64,000 nt of DNA, taken from positions 56,364,501-56,428,500 of the forward strand of contig CM077593.1 of NCBI GenBank assembly GCA_039654915.1, in the 5' to 3' direction. This DNA comes from Aquilaria yunnanensis (Eukaryota; Streptophyta; Magnoliopsida; Malvales; Thymelaeaceae). The position numbers and the translations under genes are program-made. Positions 37,501 to 50,296 of this stretch are shown in pieces; position 1 is the first letter of the stretch; each line of letters starts with the position of its first letter. The notes beneath the pieces are model-generated. The model made no database searches. It had not been told where the DNA came from and saw nothing but the letters and a program-made list of their open reading frames with translations.

Positions 37501-39625
37501 TGGACTGTTTTGATGGCACTTTTATGAATCATGGTTAAAATGGTTCTAAATTCATGGGAATGCTTTTCCCAGGTGTATAAGACATGTATGGATACTACCA
37601 AGTGGGTTTTGCACCTGGAAATGGAGTGTATAAGTAGTGTATGAATATTATGATATTTTGTATGGGCATAATGGCCAATAGTGGCTAAAATTTGGTACCT
37701 TGTACTCCAGCTGCCATAACTTTTTGTACATAAAGAATCTGGCTATGAAATTTTGACCACATCTAGAACACTTCAATATGAATAACTTGGCTTTTGAATC
37801 ATTGGATTTGGTGCCCTGTAGCCAAAGCTATGGCTTGTCAAAATTGGCTGATTTTGCTAAGCACTGTTCATATGGTTAATTATACTTGGTTAAGTGTAAA
37901 ATCCATAATTGCAAACTTAGATGGATTTAATGTCTCAAACCTATTTCCCTATGAAGGTTTAAGTGTATTAAAGGCTTTAAAACCTTTAGGGCATAGGAGA
38001 ACATGGGTAGAATTTGAGTTGGGCATGGTGTGAAAGTTTGGACACATAAAATGCGCACCAATAGCATCATGTGTGCATATGATTGTACATGCACTTGGGG
38101 ATTTTACTCAAATTCCATATTGGCCAAGAATAAAGAATTTCACTATCATCATTACTTCTAGATGAAACAGTATGTGAATATGTATGTGATGGTTGGACCA
38201 ATATACATATCTTTGCATAATGACCAAGAGGGCCACTTGGGTAAACATAATGTGCATGTTCTGCTTGGCCTACAAGACATGGATTGCATGGGGCTTGAGC
38301 TCACTAAATTTAATCACTATATAGAAGCACTCAGAGTGGTAACAAAAATAAAACTAAACCTAGGAAAATCTAGGCTTGGGGAAGGCATGGAAATGATAAT
38401 TCTCCCTCACGTGGAATCTTGAATCACCTCAATCGGACACCCGAGTGAAAAGTTATGGTGAAAATCCTACAACAAGTCAATCCTACTGAGTGTTGGTGCC
38501 TAGACACCGGAGTCGGCATTGTAGCACCAGAGGTCATTTTTTTACGGGTTCGAAATGGTGTCCTGGGTGCTGTAGCATCATTGGGCACCTAGGCACCAGG
38601 GCCCTGGGCCCTGAACCTTCTCCTTCGTGCCTAAGGCTCTTTAGGGGCTTCCAATGCCTCCCAATGGCCCTAGGAATGGCTCCACTTGTCTCAAACTTGC
38701 ATGTACACATGCACTAGGCCACACTACATGATTTAAATCAATCCTATAGTGTCCATAAACACAACCCACCAACTAATACCATTCATCAAATTGCTTGAAA
38801 TTAACAAGCAAACAAGCTATGGATGGCATCAAATATATGTGAATCATAAATCCCTTACCACTATTCCAACCTACAAGCGAAGATCAAACATTCCATCACA
38901 AAAAATATGGCTCCACTATGTTCCACCTAGGTTCCAAGCAATTCAAGGTTCATGGCATCAAAACAAGGGCAACTAAGCAAAACCCAAACAACCAAGGGCT
39001 AAATGAACAATAAAACATGATGGAAATCAAGTTACATACCATGTAAAACAGGGCCTTAGCTGGAAAACATGATTTCTAGCTTCAAATACATCAAACTCAC
39101 TGAAATAAGCTATCCATTACTTATGCAACCATGGAACCTTTAGTTTTTACCAAGAACTCTTGAATTTGAGCAAGAATTGAATTAGAAATGAAGGGGGAAA
39201 AGGTTGAACTCGGGTTTGAATATGAAGAAGATGAATAGTGGCAGCTCAAGCCTTACCTTTACCTTTTATAAGCCTTTAACCTAATAAATCCTCAAACTTT
39301 CTTTAAGTTGTCAAAAAGCCCTCATCCCAAAATAATAAGCTTTGGTAAAATCTTGGTCAAATCTTGAACACTTAATGAAATACTTGGGTGCTAAGTAAGG
39401 GTTAGGTTTTAAAACACATTTTTGATTCCTCAGACTCGACTCGGCACCTCAGGTTCAAAATTACCATTTTACCCCCATACCTTTTTTAGTGCCATAATCT
39501 CCTCAAAAGCTAGTGAACCTTAACTAACTTGCTTGAACTTGCTAAATGAACTTGAAATGAGATAAAACTAGGGATTTATTAATTTATACACCTTAAACAC
39601 ACTTTCCGCTATGAGAGCTATAACA
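34594..39625 (-). mobile_element. Solo LTR of family B (B2) with nested A2
   Basis: Plus-strand ends are TGACACACCACTTATGG and GAGCTATAACA. Flanking pentamers TAAAG (34589-34593) and TATAG (39626-39630) form a TSD with one mismatch. Without nested A2 it is about 2.53 kb. A TATAAAAGG box on the minus strand near 39265 supports orientation. The insertion interrupts CACTA coding sequence between MTLL and MYLRPLID. Confidence 0.85.
35852..38344 (+). mobile_element. Solo LTR of family A (A2)
   Basis: 2493 bp, TGTTACCACCTC to GAGTGGTAACA, with a perfect TSD AAAAT (35847-35851 and 38345-38349). It is nested in B2 and opposite in orientation to element A at 23078-33812. Confidence 0.93.
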
Positions 39626-42235
39626 TATAGCATTGGGTTGCAACATCAATATGTATTTACGTCCATTGATTGACTAGTTCAAAACTTTATGGTTAGAATG
39701 TGGAAAAATTTGGGACATTTCATAGGAATGAAGTTTCATGATGAAAATGTGTCTATGGTGGGTTATTAATAATTTTCCTATGCTTGGGAACTTATCAAGT
39801 TGGAGTGCACGTGATAAGCTAGCATATCCGTATTGTATGAATGAACTTGGCATATTCTAGTTGAAAATGTCTAAGAAATCATGTTGGTTCAATTGTCATT
39901 GAATATTTTTTCCGTTCAATCACACATTTTGATCAAATGTGACATGATTTCTCCGAGGGATGAAAGAGTTGGGTGTCATCAATGTGTATAAATTTGGATA
40001 AAAAATTACTTTGATGTTAGATGGCTACTTATTTCCTCTATTTGGAAAAGGAATATGATAAAGACCGAGTTCCATGATTTAGAAATTGGCATAATTGGCT
40101 GATGCAATTAATTATCTGGAAGTTACTATACTGGAAGTATCTGTTCGTGTGCATAATTTGGACGTAATGCAAATTGAGAAAAAATTGTTTTGAAAATGTT
40201 TTCAACACTATTATGGATATTAATAGGAAGATAAAAGATAACTCGAATTCCCACTTTTGGCCTAGGCCTATTCGAGAATATGTGTCCTAAATTCCACCTA
40301 CAAACTGTCAGGAGAAACGACTGTTAAATTGAAAGCATCATATACCTTTCAAATGGATCATGCCAGACAAATGCGTGTGGGGCTAAAAAAAATTAAAATG
40401 TAAGATGGGTATGCCTCAAACTTAGGTCAAAACATGAACCTGAGTGACTATACCTTCTATAACTTCAAGAGTCACAATTGTCATGCATTCTTACAGAGGT
40501 TACTTCCGATTGTATTACGTGGGCACATGAATCTTCCAATGTCAAAAAAAATCTAAAAAATATGTGCTTTTTTCATAACATTAGGCACAAATGTGGTACA
40601 AGTTCAAGATATAGAACTGTTACAATTGGAGTCAATTTTCACATTGGCATTCTTTGATTCAATGAAATATCTAGTGATCCACCTTCCACATGAGGCAAAA
40701 TTTTGTGTACTTGTTCAATTTCGATGGATGCATTAGTTTAAAAGGTATTGATAATTTTATGTTCTTAAAATTTGTTATAGACTTGATGAAATAAAAAAAT
40801 ATTTGTTGATCTGATTTTAGGCTAATGCAATTTTTGAAGAAAAATACATGAAATAATGCTACCATTGAAGGATCAATTATTGGGGCATACTTGGCTAAAA
40901 AGATGTCCATGTTTTGTAGCCATTATTTTAAGGATAATATTCCTACAAAACTTAATAGAATGCCATGGAAAAAATAATTTGCGCATCAATTAGGTCCTAG
41001 GGAGGGTTTGAAATTGTTGATTTTCAAACCTCGATATCGTTATATCCTTATGCATGGCCTGTAATGGTATTTAGATTCAACGGAGAGGCACCAAGTACAC
41101 ATTTACACCTTTTTAATTACCTAGAAGTCCAACCAATTTTCAGGTGAATGATAAATGTTTTCTTGTTAGCTTATCCTCACGTTGTTATTGTTTAAGGTTA
41201 TTGTATGTCTTTTGAAGCACTTCGATGATGTTACACATCAAAGATTTCCTAATTACATTGAGAGTCAGCTTTAAGTTTATTACGATGAGCAATTCCCTAA
41301 ATGGTCTCAAGCTTTTGTGAGTATAACTGATGCATGTTTATTGACTTGTGTGTATCACTTTAGTTTATATAATTGTGAGTATATTGTAACATGGTTGTAG
41401 AAGGACATCATTATAGTAACAAGTTAGACCCCTGACTTGTTTAGTTGCCTTGTGGGTCTTGTGCGCATCATGAGTTCATATAATGCTTGTGTAGTAAATG
41501 ACTCTTGCTTTTACACCCAAGAGCATGGGTGAGACAAAGCAACACAAAATTACAATATGTGTGTAAAGGGCAAGATATGAGGTTTAAGTACGTGCAACTT
41601 TATGGCCCATTTTACGAGATCATCTGTGTTAAGTTCCATGGTTTAAGATGTGAAAACCTTATGATGTGCATATGTACTTGGTTCAATCCATTATGAGGTG
41701 TCCGTTCTTGCACTAAATCCAAACTAGTTGACATTAAATAAAAGTCCTGATTGTCATCATCCTAGCTTTTTGTCTTTATGACACTCAACAAGTCTATTAC
41801 TGCAAATATCTAAACACGAGCCTTCAACAGTGGTGGGCTATTGTAAAGATGAAACCATGAGCCTTCATCAATTGCCAATACATCTTATTTGACAAATTAG
41901 ATAAGGGGGTTTATGCATTGACAAATCAAGTGTCAACATTAAAGGTAAACAATGAGCAGTTTGAAGAAGAAATTACTCTTACCACCATTGAGCACAACTA
42001 ATGCCAGCTCTTGATGTGATCAATATACTTATTGGCTTCTCATGCTACTCATCAATTTTTGATGACTTTGACCCAACCATCAAGCTTGCATGCCTGATAG
42101 GATGAATCCAAGGATGAAGTTTTCTCAACTGGTAACGATTATGAATATGATAGGGGGGATGATTAAGGAAATGGCAGAAGTAATTCTATTCCATATTCTC
42201 CAACTCTTGATATTTGAAAGGTTCCACATTTAGAA
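39626..42235 (+). pseudogene. CACTA (TNP2) transposase relic, block 3
   Basis: It resumes with MYLRPLID near 39650, then NLSSWSARDKLAYPYC (about 39789), the SWFDCHR-like CWFNCH, NVFNTIMDINRKIKDN near 40200, FKSHNCHAFLQRLLPIVLRG near 40465-40525, HLPHEAKFCVLVQFRW near 40680, ATIEGSIIGAYLAKKMSMFC near 40860, and a C-terminal stretch (YGPFYEIICVKFHG near 41600) matching the region after the TNP2 core. All are degenerate with stops and frameshifts. CACTA transposases cut at CACTA-ended TIRs; no such TIR is visible here. The block ends where A3 is inserted. Confidence 0.9.
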
Positions 42236-42367
42236 TGTTACCCGCTCTGGGGTAGTCCAGTTATGATGCTAAAATTGTGCATTTAAAATCCCAGAATTGG
42301 TATGTCCTGTAGGCCATTAGAACAATACCCTTAATGTGCGTACCCAAGTGGCCCTTTTGGGCACTAT

Positions 42368-43764
42368 TATTAGTGTCATGCCCAAAAGCGAATCATGAGA
42401 TGATTGTATTTTGAACATTTAGTCATGATATTTTATTAAGACATTAATCCAGTAATTGTGTTTGTTGCATGTTTTCTGTGTGACTAATCAAACATAATTA
42501 TAACCCTAGAATAATGATATTCTTAAATATCCCTGGTCTAGTGTTATCATGGAGCGGGTTGCAATAATACGTAAAGACTAGCATATGTGGAGACTAACAT
42601 AAGATATGTAGTCTACATATGGGTACAAGTTGGAGAACTTGTGTACTAGACCAGTCGACCATGAGAACGCGACATGGATTGTTATATGAGTGTTATAAGT
42701 GATTTTCATAGTGATCATGTATATGTAGTCATTTGACCTAAGGTCATCAATGTTCCCTACATATGAGTCACATACTTTGATACTTCCCTTTGTTGTTCAT
42801 AATTGAGTGAACTTGAAGGAGGTCATTGGGTATGTCACATATCATGCGGAGGATTTTGTATGATCAAGATGGGATTTTTCCCTCCTATGTAATGGGAGTG
42901 ATATCTTTGGGCCATTTGATAGAGTGAGACTAACAAAATACATGGTCATACTTGGATGAGTTAATATACGATATCAATGTTTAAGTTAATTTACTCGGTA
43001 ATCAAGAAACCAAATATTAGGCTATACGAGAGTGACACGTTCCATGTCTCGTGCTTAGTCTTGATATCTTTAACAAAGAGAAAATGGCATATTCGAATAA
43101 TGATCATAAAGGTTTAGTCAAATCACCAACAATCTTGTCACTTGGGTAGCAACACTCATTGTTTATGATCATAAATGTGATTTATAATTATTACCAGCGT
43201 GGTAAGAGCCCATTGGGTCGCACACATAAAGCCTATATGGATTATTTGAGTGCATGGGCTAATTTATTTGGGTTATGGTTTCATGATAATTTCGTATTAA
43301 TAATTGGCCCAAAACTTGAGCCATTATCAAGCCCGAAATTAAACCTAATTGGATTAGGGCTTTGAAACCCATTAGGCTTGGAAGTTGAGTCTCATTATAA
43401 ATACATGATATAGTGAAAAAGTTGCAGCTTTTGCCCTAGCCTTCTAAAATGACAAAATCAGAAGAGTTCTCGAAACCAGCCACACTCTTATCTTGCCATT
43501 CCTTGGAGGACGCAAGCTAGCACTATGGGCGTAAGAGAAACGCATCTGTCGAGATGTGGTGATCCCGAGAGGCTCGTGTGGATACCATAGAGAGCTTGAA
43601 CACGTCAACTGTTCAAGTTTTGTGATTTGATTCAACAGTTGGGCGAAAGATCTCAACTGAATTAGGTATGAAAATTTTGAACACCCGATTTACCCCATTT
43701 CACTTTGATCCTTAAAGGTTTCAGTTATATTCCGCTGCGCTTGTTTGGCTCCTGAAACCCTACA
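42368..43764 (+). mobile_element. Solo LTR of family C (C3)
   Basis: 1397 bp. The start is TATTAGTGTCATGCCC (TG mutated to TA) and the end CTGAAACCCTACA; flanks ACTAT (42363-42367) and ACTAC (43765-43769) differ at one base. It is more diverged than C1 or C6. Confidence 0.87.
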
Positions 43765-45027
43765 ACTACGTGAATACATGCATATTGGTCCAACCATTGC
43801 ACACATTTGGATTTTATGCACATCATGGCAGTAAGGAATAGAAGCACTAGCACAAGTCTTAATCTTGGCTACCAGACATTAGGCAATTTTGTTAAGTTCA
43901 TGTTTCTAGCCACTACACTGAAACTTCTCTAAAAAAAATTGTATTAATCTAGCAATGTAACCCTTATTTTCTTTGCTCCATTATCAAGTACAAACTTAGC
44001 CCAAACTAAGGCATTTGGTTTTACATCAATAACTCACCTATGGAGCAAGTTATGGATTTTTTAAGTTGGTTACAAAATTCTGACCAAATGAATAGTAAAT
44101 TAGCTAAATTTTCAACATCATAACTTTGGCTATAGGGCTTCAAATGTTAGTGTTGTGCCCAAAAGCCAATCATGAGATGATTGTATTTTTCACATTAAGT
44201 CATGATATTTTATTAAGGCATTAATCTAGTAATTATTGTTGTTGTTTTGTTTCTGCGTAACATAATAAACATAATTATAACCTTAGAATAATGATAATCT
44301 TAAATGTTCTTGGTCTAGTATTATCATGGAGAGGGTTATAATAATACATAATGACTAGCATATGTGGAGATTAATATGAGATATGTAGTCTACATATAAG
44401 TACAAGTTGGAGAACTTGTGTACTGGACCAACCCACCACGAGAATGCTACATGGATCGTTATATGAGTGTAATAAGTGAGTCTCGTAGTGATCAATGTAT
44501 ATGTAGTCCTTTGACCTAAGGTCATCAAGGTTCCCTACATGTGAGTCACATACTTTGATACTTGCCTTGTTGCTCGTAACTGAGTGAATTTGAAGAAGGC
44601 CATTGGGTATATCATATATCATGCGGAGGGTTTTGTATGATCAAGATGAGATTTGTCCCTCCTATAAAACGAGAGTGATATCTTCGGGCCCCTTGATAGA
44701 GTGAGACTAAGAAAATGCATGGCCATGCTCGGATGAGTTGATATACGATATCAATGTTATCAGTTTAAGTTAGTCTACTCGGTAATCAAGAAACCAAAGA
44801 TTGGGCTATATGAGAGTGACACATTCCATGTCTTGTGCTTAGTCTTGATACCTTGGATAAAGGGACAATGCTATATATAGATAATTATCATAAAGGTTTA
44901 GTTGAATCACCGACAATCTTGTCACTTGGGTAGCAATGATGTGTTGCTGGACACCGCTCCTTGCTTATGACCATAAATGTGATTTATGATCATTATCAAC
45001 ATGGTAAGAGCCTATTGGGTTGCACAC

Positions 45028-47891
45028 TGTTGGGTTTTGGGAGCCAAACAAATGCAGCGGAATTTAACCAAAATCCTCCAGGATCCAAGTGAAACGGGGT
45101 AAACTGGGTGTTTGAAAATTTTCATACATAATTTTCGGTTGAGATCCCTCACCCAACTATAGAGTCGAATCACAAAACCTGAACAGTTGATGTGTTCAAG
45201 CTCTCTATGGTATCGACACGAGCCTCTTGGGATCACCACGCTTCCACTGCATCCCGACAGATGCGTTTCTCTTGTGCTCGCAGTGCTAGCTTGTGTCCTC
45301 CAAGGAATTGCAAGAGAAGAGCGCGACTGTCCTTTTGGGAGGCTAGGGCAAGAAGCTACGAATTTCTCACTAAAAGTTTTATTTATAGTGAGACTCAACT
45401 TCCAGGCCTAATGAGTTTCAAAGCCCTAATCCAATTAGGCTTTAATTTCGGGCTTAATAATGACTCAACATTTAGGCCCATTATTAATACGAAGTTATTG
45501 TGAAACCATAGCCCAAATAATTAGCCCATGCTTCCAATGATCCAAATAGCTCTATGTGTGCGACCCAATAGGCTCTTACCACGTTGGCAATGATCATAAA
45601 TTACATTTATGATCATAAGCAATGAGCGGTGTTTAGCAACACATCATTGCTACCCAAGTGACAAGATTGTCGGTGATTCGACTAAACCTTTATGATCATT
45701 ACCGATATATACCATTGTCCCTTTGTCCAAGATATCAAGACTAAGCATGAGACATGGAATGTGTCACTCTCGTATAGCCCAATATTTGGTTTCTTGATTA
45801 TCGAGTAGACCAAATTAAATTGATGACATTGATATCATATATTAACTCATCCAAACATGGCCATGCATTTTCTAAGTCTCAATTTATCAAAGGGCCCGAA
45901 GATATCACTCCCATTACATAGGAGGGGCAAATCTCATCTTGATCATACAAATCCCTCCGCATGATATGTGACATACCCAATGACCTCCTTCAAGTTCACT
46001 CAGTCATGAGCAACAAAAGGAAGTATCAAAGTATGTGACTCACATATAAGGAACCTTGATGATCTTAGGTCGAAGGACTACATATACCATGATCACTATG
46101 AGAATCACTTATGACACTCATATAACGATCCATGTAATGTTCTCATGGTGGGTCTGTCCAGTACACAAGTTCTCTAACTTGTACCCATATGTAGACTGTT
46201 AGTGTTGTGCCCAAAAGGCCAATCATGAGATGATTGTATTTTTGCACATTGAGTCATGATATTTTATTAAGGCATTAATCCAGCAATTATATTTGTTGTT
46301 TTGTTTCTGCATAACTTAACAAACATAATTGTAACCCTAGAATAATGATATTCTCAAACGTCCCTAGTCTAGTATTATTATGGAGCTGGTTGCAATAATA
46401 CATAACGACTAGCATATGTGGAGACTAATATGAGATATGTAGTCTGCATATGGGTACATGTTGGAGAACTTATGTACTGGACCGACCCACCATGAGAACA
46501 CTACATGGATCGTTAAATGAGTGTCATAAGTGATTCTCATAGTGATCATGGTATATGTAGTCCTTCGACCTAAGATCATCAAGGTTCCCTACATGTGAGT
46601 CACATACTTTGATACTTTCCTTTGTTGCTCGTAACTGAGTGAACTTGAAGGAGGTCATTGGGTATGTCACATATTATGCGGAGGGATTTGTATGATCAAG
46701 ATGGGATTTGTCCCTCCTATGTAACGGGAGTGATATCTTTGGGCCCCTTGATAGAGTAAGACTTAAAAAAATGCATGGCCATGCTCGGATGAGTTGATAT
46801 ACGATATCAATGTCATCAGTTTAAGTTGGTCTACTCGGTAATCAAGAAACCAAAGATTGGGCTATATGAGAGTGACACATTCGATGTCTCGTGCTTAGTC
46901 TTGATATCTTGGACAAAGGGACAATGGCATATATTGGTGATGATCATAAAGGTTTAGTCGAATCATCGACAATCTTGTCACTTGGGTAGCAATGATGTGT
47001 TGCTAGACACCGCTCATTGCTTATGATCATAAATGTGATTTATGATCATTGCCAACGTGGTAAGAGCCTATTGGGTCGCACACATAGAGCTATTTGGATC
47101 GTTAGAGTGCATGGGCTAATAATTTGGGTTTTGGGTTCACAATAATTTCATATTAATGATGGGCCCAATAGTTGAGCCATTATTAAGCCCAAAATTAAAG
47201 CCTAATTGGATTAGGGCTTTGAAACCCATTAGGCCTGGAAGTTGAGTCTCACTATAAATACAACTTTTAGTGAGAAATTCGAAGGTCTCGTTGCCCTAGC
47301 CTCCCAAAAGGACAGCCGCACTCTTCTCTTGCAATTCCTTGGAGGACGCACGCTAGCACTGCTAGCGCAAGAGAAACGCATCTGCCGGGACGTGGTGGAA
47401 GCGTGGTGATCCCGAGAGGCTCGTGTGGATACCATAGAGAGCTTGAACATGTCAACTGTTCAAGTTTTGTGATTTGACTCTACAGTTGAGTGAGAGATCT
47501 CAGCCGAAAATTAGGTATGAAAATTTTCGAACACCTGGTTTACCTTGTTTCACTTGGATCCTGGAGGGTTTCAATTAAATTCTGCTTCGTTGTTTGGCTC
47601 CCGAAACCCTACATAGACTACATATCTCATATTACTCTCCACAGATGCTAGTCGTTATGTATTATTGCAACCCACTCCACAATAATACTAGACTGCAACC
47701 CACTCCACAATAATACTAGACAAGGGACGTTTGGAAATATCATTATTTTAGGGTTACAATTCTGTTTATTACGTTACGTAGAAACAAAACAACAGACATA
47801 ATTGCTGGATTAATGCCTTAATAAAATATCATGACTCAATGTGCAAAAAATACAGTCATCTCATGATTGGCTTTTGGGCACAACACTAACA
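45028..47891 (-). mobile_element. Solo LTR of family C (C5), inverted inside C4, split by C6
   Basis: Reverse-oriented: starts TGTTGGGTTTTGGGAGCC and ends GGGCACAACACTAACA. Its two parts are 45028-46196 and 47619-47891. It is flanked by an 8-bp direct repeat TTGCACAC (45020-45027) / TCGCACAC (47892-47899) instead of a clean 5-bp TSD. A 28-bp tandem duplication at 47666-47721 accounts for its extra length. Confidence 0.85.
46197..47613 (+). mobile_element. Solo LTR of family C (C6), nested in C5
   Basis: 1417 bp, TGTTAGTGTTGTGCCC to CCGAAACCCTACA, with a perfect TSD TAGAC (46192-46196, 47614-47618). As the innermost of three, it is the latest of this set. Confidence 0.93.
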
Positions 47892-49277
47892 TCGCACACA
47901 TAAAGCCTATTTGGATTATTTGAGTGCATAGACTAATTTATTTGGGTTATTTTTTCATGATAATTTCATATTAATAATTGGCCCAAAAGTTGAGCCATTA
48001 TTAAGCCCAAAATTAAACTTAATTGGATTAGGGCTTTGAAACCCATTAGGCTTGAAGTTGAGTCTCACTATAAATACATCATATAGTGAGAAATTTGAAG
48101 ACTTGCCCTAGCCTCCAAAAGAGTTCCAGCCGCACTCTTCTCTTGCAATTCCTTGGAGGACCCAAGCTAGCATTGCGAATGCAAGAGAAACGCATCTACA
48201 GGGACGTGGTGGAGGTGGGTGATCCCAAGAGGCTCGTGTGGATACCATAAAGAGATTTGAACATGTCAACTGTTCAGGTTTTGTGATTCCATTCAATAGT
48301 TGGGTGAAAGAGCTTAACCGAAATTAGGTATGAAAATTTTTGAACACCCAGTTTACCCCGTTTCACTTGGATCTTAGAGGATTTTAGTTATATTTTGTTG
48401 CGTTTGTTTGGCTCCCAAAACCCTACACCAAATGCAGGAATTCCAAATCCCAGTTAAATCTCTAGATGTGGTCTAGGTGGGGTCAAAATTTGAAACCAAG
48501 ATTCACTCTACACAGGGAGATATAGAACTTTGAGTGTAGAGTCGAAATTCTGTCCACTTTATGACCATTATGCCCATACAAAATTTCATAAGTATGCAAA
48601 GATTTCATTCACAGGGGATAAGCCCTCCAAGGCTACCCCATACATGTCCAATACACATAGGAATTACATGCTCTTGCATAAAGTAACTTTATGTGGTGAA
48701 AACAGAATTTACAAACAAGCAGCCCATCATTCACACTTAGACATCTTGTGCACCACCTTCACATACATAGCAAAACCATCCTCAAATGTTCACAATACTT
48801 GTTCCAACTTTACATACCTTACATATACATGCATCCATGCACTACATGATGGCCTTTAACTCAGCTAAAGACACGCACCCAAGTCCCAGGAGATGCTTGA
48901 GACACAATGTACTCCAAAACAGGATGCTAGACAGCTGCTATGTAACACAATAAGCACCATCACTAAAAATATCAAATGTGCTCCTAAAATCACCAAACTT
49001 TCCAGATCACAACTAGATACATGGAAGTTCAAGTACCTAAAATTTTAGATCAAAACTCAAATGAAAAAGGTCAGTTTGAATGTGATCTTTCTATTGGACC
49101 TAAAATGGGCAGATTTGCAGGGAGTTAAGTTTCATGGAGAAACTTAGTAAGGAGAAGACTTTAGCATTAAGGTAATGTAACCTTTGGCAATCACCTACAT
49201 CCAAAGACCCTAAAAGACAAGAAAACACAATGCAAATATCTAATATAGGGCATCCAAATGCAGCAATCAAACACATA

Positions 49278-50127
49278 TGATAGCCGAAGTACCTATCACC
49301 CTTCAAGCCAGTAAGCTCGGGTAGGGCACCACCCTCGGAAAGAAAAGCACCGACTACAAGGGACTCGAGCACCGACTTCGGAAAGAAGGGCGCCCGGCCC
49401 CTCTCAGATCCGATCTCGATAATTCTTCATCGTCCGTGGAGATGACAGTATCAACCTCGGGAATACGGTGCATCACCATCCTCGGCATGGTGACTAAACC
49501 ACCTTCGATAGAGGAGAACTTCCCCGAACAGGACCACCATCACCGAAGATATTCTCGAATTACTGGAATAATCTTGGAAGGAAGTCCTCCTGCTCCGAAG
49601 AGCCCTCTTCTACCGAAGGGACTTCAGGAGTACGGTAGAAACAATTAAGGAGCCTCTGACACTTTGTACCCGTATGATTCCCCGACACGCCGCCCCAGAC
49701 ACGCTCTGACACGCAGCCCTCGTGCGGCCTAGGCTCCTGGCCAGGCGGCCTGTGGTCGGCTAAATGCTTCCCCTCTCCCCTAAGGTACGGATCGCATCCA
49801 ACCAAACACGTGTCGTGATCTGGGCCAGCTATGTTAAACGAACTTCTACTGTTGACCTCCCTATAAATATCCGGTAAGCATCCCAGGTAAAGGGATTGGA
49901 TTCCTAGGGGAGATTTCTCCACTTTCTACTTACTATCCATTTCTAAACGCTGACTTGGGCGTCAGAGGCTCCTCCCCTGAAAAACACTCTAGGGACCTCC
50001 TAACCCTTGTTTTTCTAAGTTCAAGTAGTCCTCCTCCCGCTGGAGCTTCCACACCTAGGTATTCTCCCACCGGCAGTCTTTGCTCTAGGCTCACCATGTC
50101 ACACAACGATGATGCGGAAGGGCCTCA
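49278..50127 (+). repeat. 5' LTR of Tat-type element D2
   Basis: 850 bp, TGATAGCCGAAGTACC to GAAGGGCCTCA, with TATAAAT at 49862-49868. It matches D1. It is followed directly by a tRNA-primer-like site and gag. The pentamer outside is ACATA (49273-49277); the partner should lie past the right edge. Confidence 0.9.
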
Positions 50128-50146
50128 TTTGGCACCGTCTGTGGGA
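50128..50146 (+). other. D2 primer-binding site
   Basis: TTTGGCACCGTCTGTGGG directly follows the LTR. Plant Tat and Athila elements typically carry a TTGGCGCCGTCTGTGGG-like sequence here, so this is the expected PBS with one change. Confidence 0.85.
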
Positions 50147-50296
50147 AACTTCTCCCAGGTCGCTGTTGTAGAGACTCGGCGCTTAAAAGACAAGGGGCTC
50201 CCGAAGTCCACCTCCGCACCGGAGGCTCAGCCGGTGACCTAGCAGCCCACTACAGAGACTTCTAAGCCGTAAGATGATCGCCCTCTTACAGTAACG

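Larger units (their letters stand above)
44145..48427 (+). mobile_element. Solo LTR of family C (C4), split by C5
   Basis: Left part 44145-45027 and right part 47892-48427 make one LTR of about 1.41 kb, TGTTAGTGTTGTGCCC to CCAAAACCCTACA. Outer pentamers TCAAA (44140-44144) and CCAAA (48428-48432) differ at one base. The split point falls in the conserved GGGTCGCACACA motif of the family. Confidence 0.85.
42236..49277 (-). mobile_element. Family A LTR (A3), truncated by the D2 element, with nested C3 and C4
   Basis: On the plus strand it starts TGTTACCCGCTCTGGGG, the reverse of the A1 3' end (CCGGAGTGGGTAACA). Segments 42236-42367, 43765-44144 and 48428-49277 follow the A LTR in reverse. It ends abruptly at 49277 where the D2 LTR starts; its remaining part must lie beyond the right edge. 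The left outside pentamer is TAGAA. A reading frame at 48530-48859 falls inside this LTR and has no family support. Confidence 0.82.

Noticed and set aside
34594..39625. A complete short LTR retrotransposon with internal region
   Set aside because: The inner part is an A LTR with its own TSD (AAAAT), and the outer parts join into one B LTR; there is no PBS, gag or pol.
44145..48427. An intact element bounded by two C LTRs (for example C4 and C6 as LTR pair)
   Set aside because: The sequence between is only more C LTR, inverted, and each unit has its own flanking repeats.
48530..48859. 109-codon plus-strand ORF
   Set aside because: Falls wholly inside the reversed A LTR (A3); the corresponding region of other A LTRs is not conserved as an ORF.
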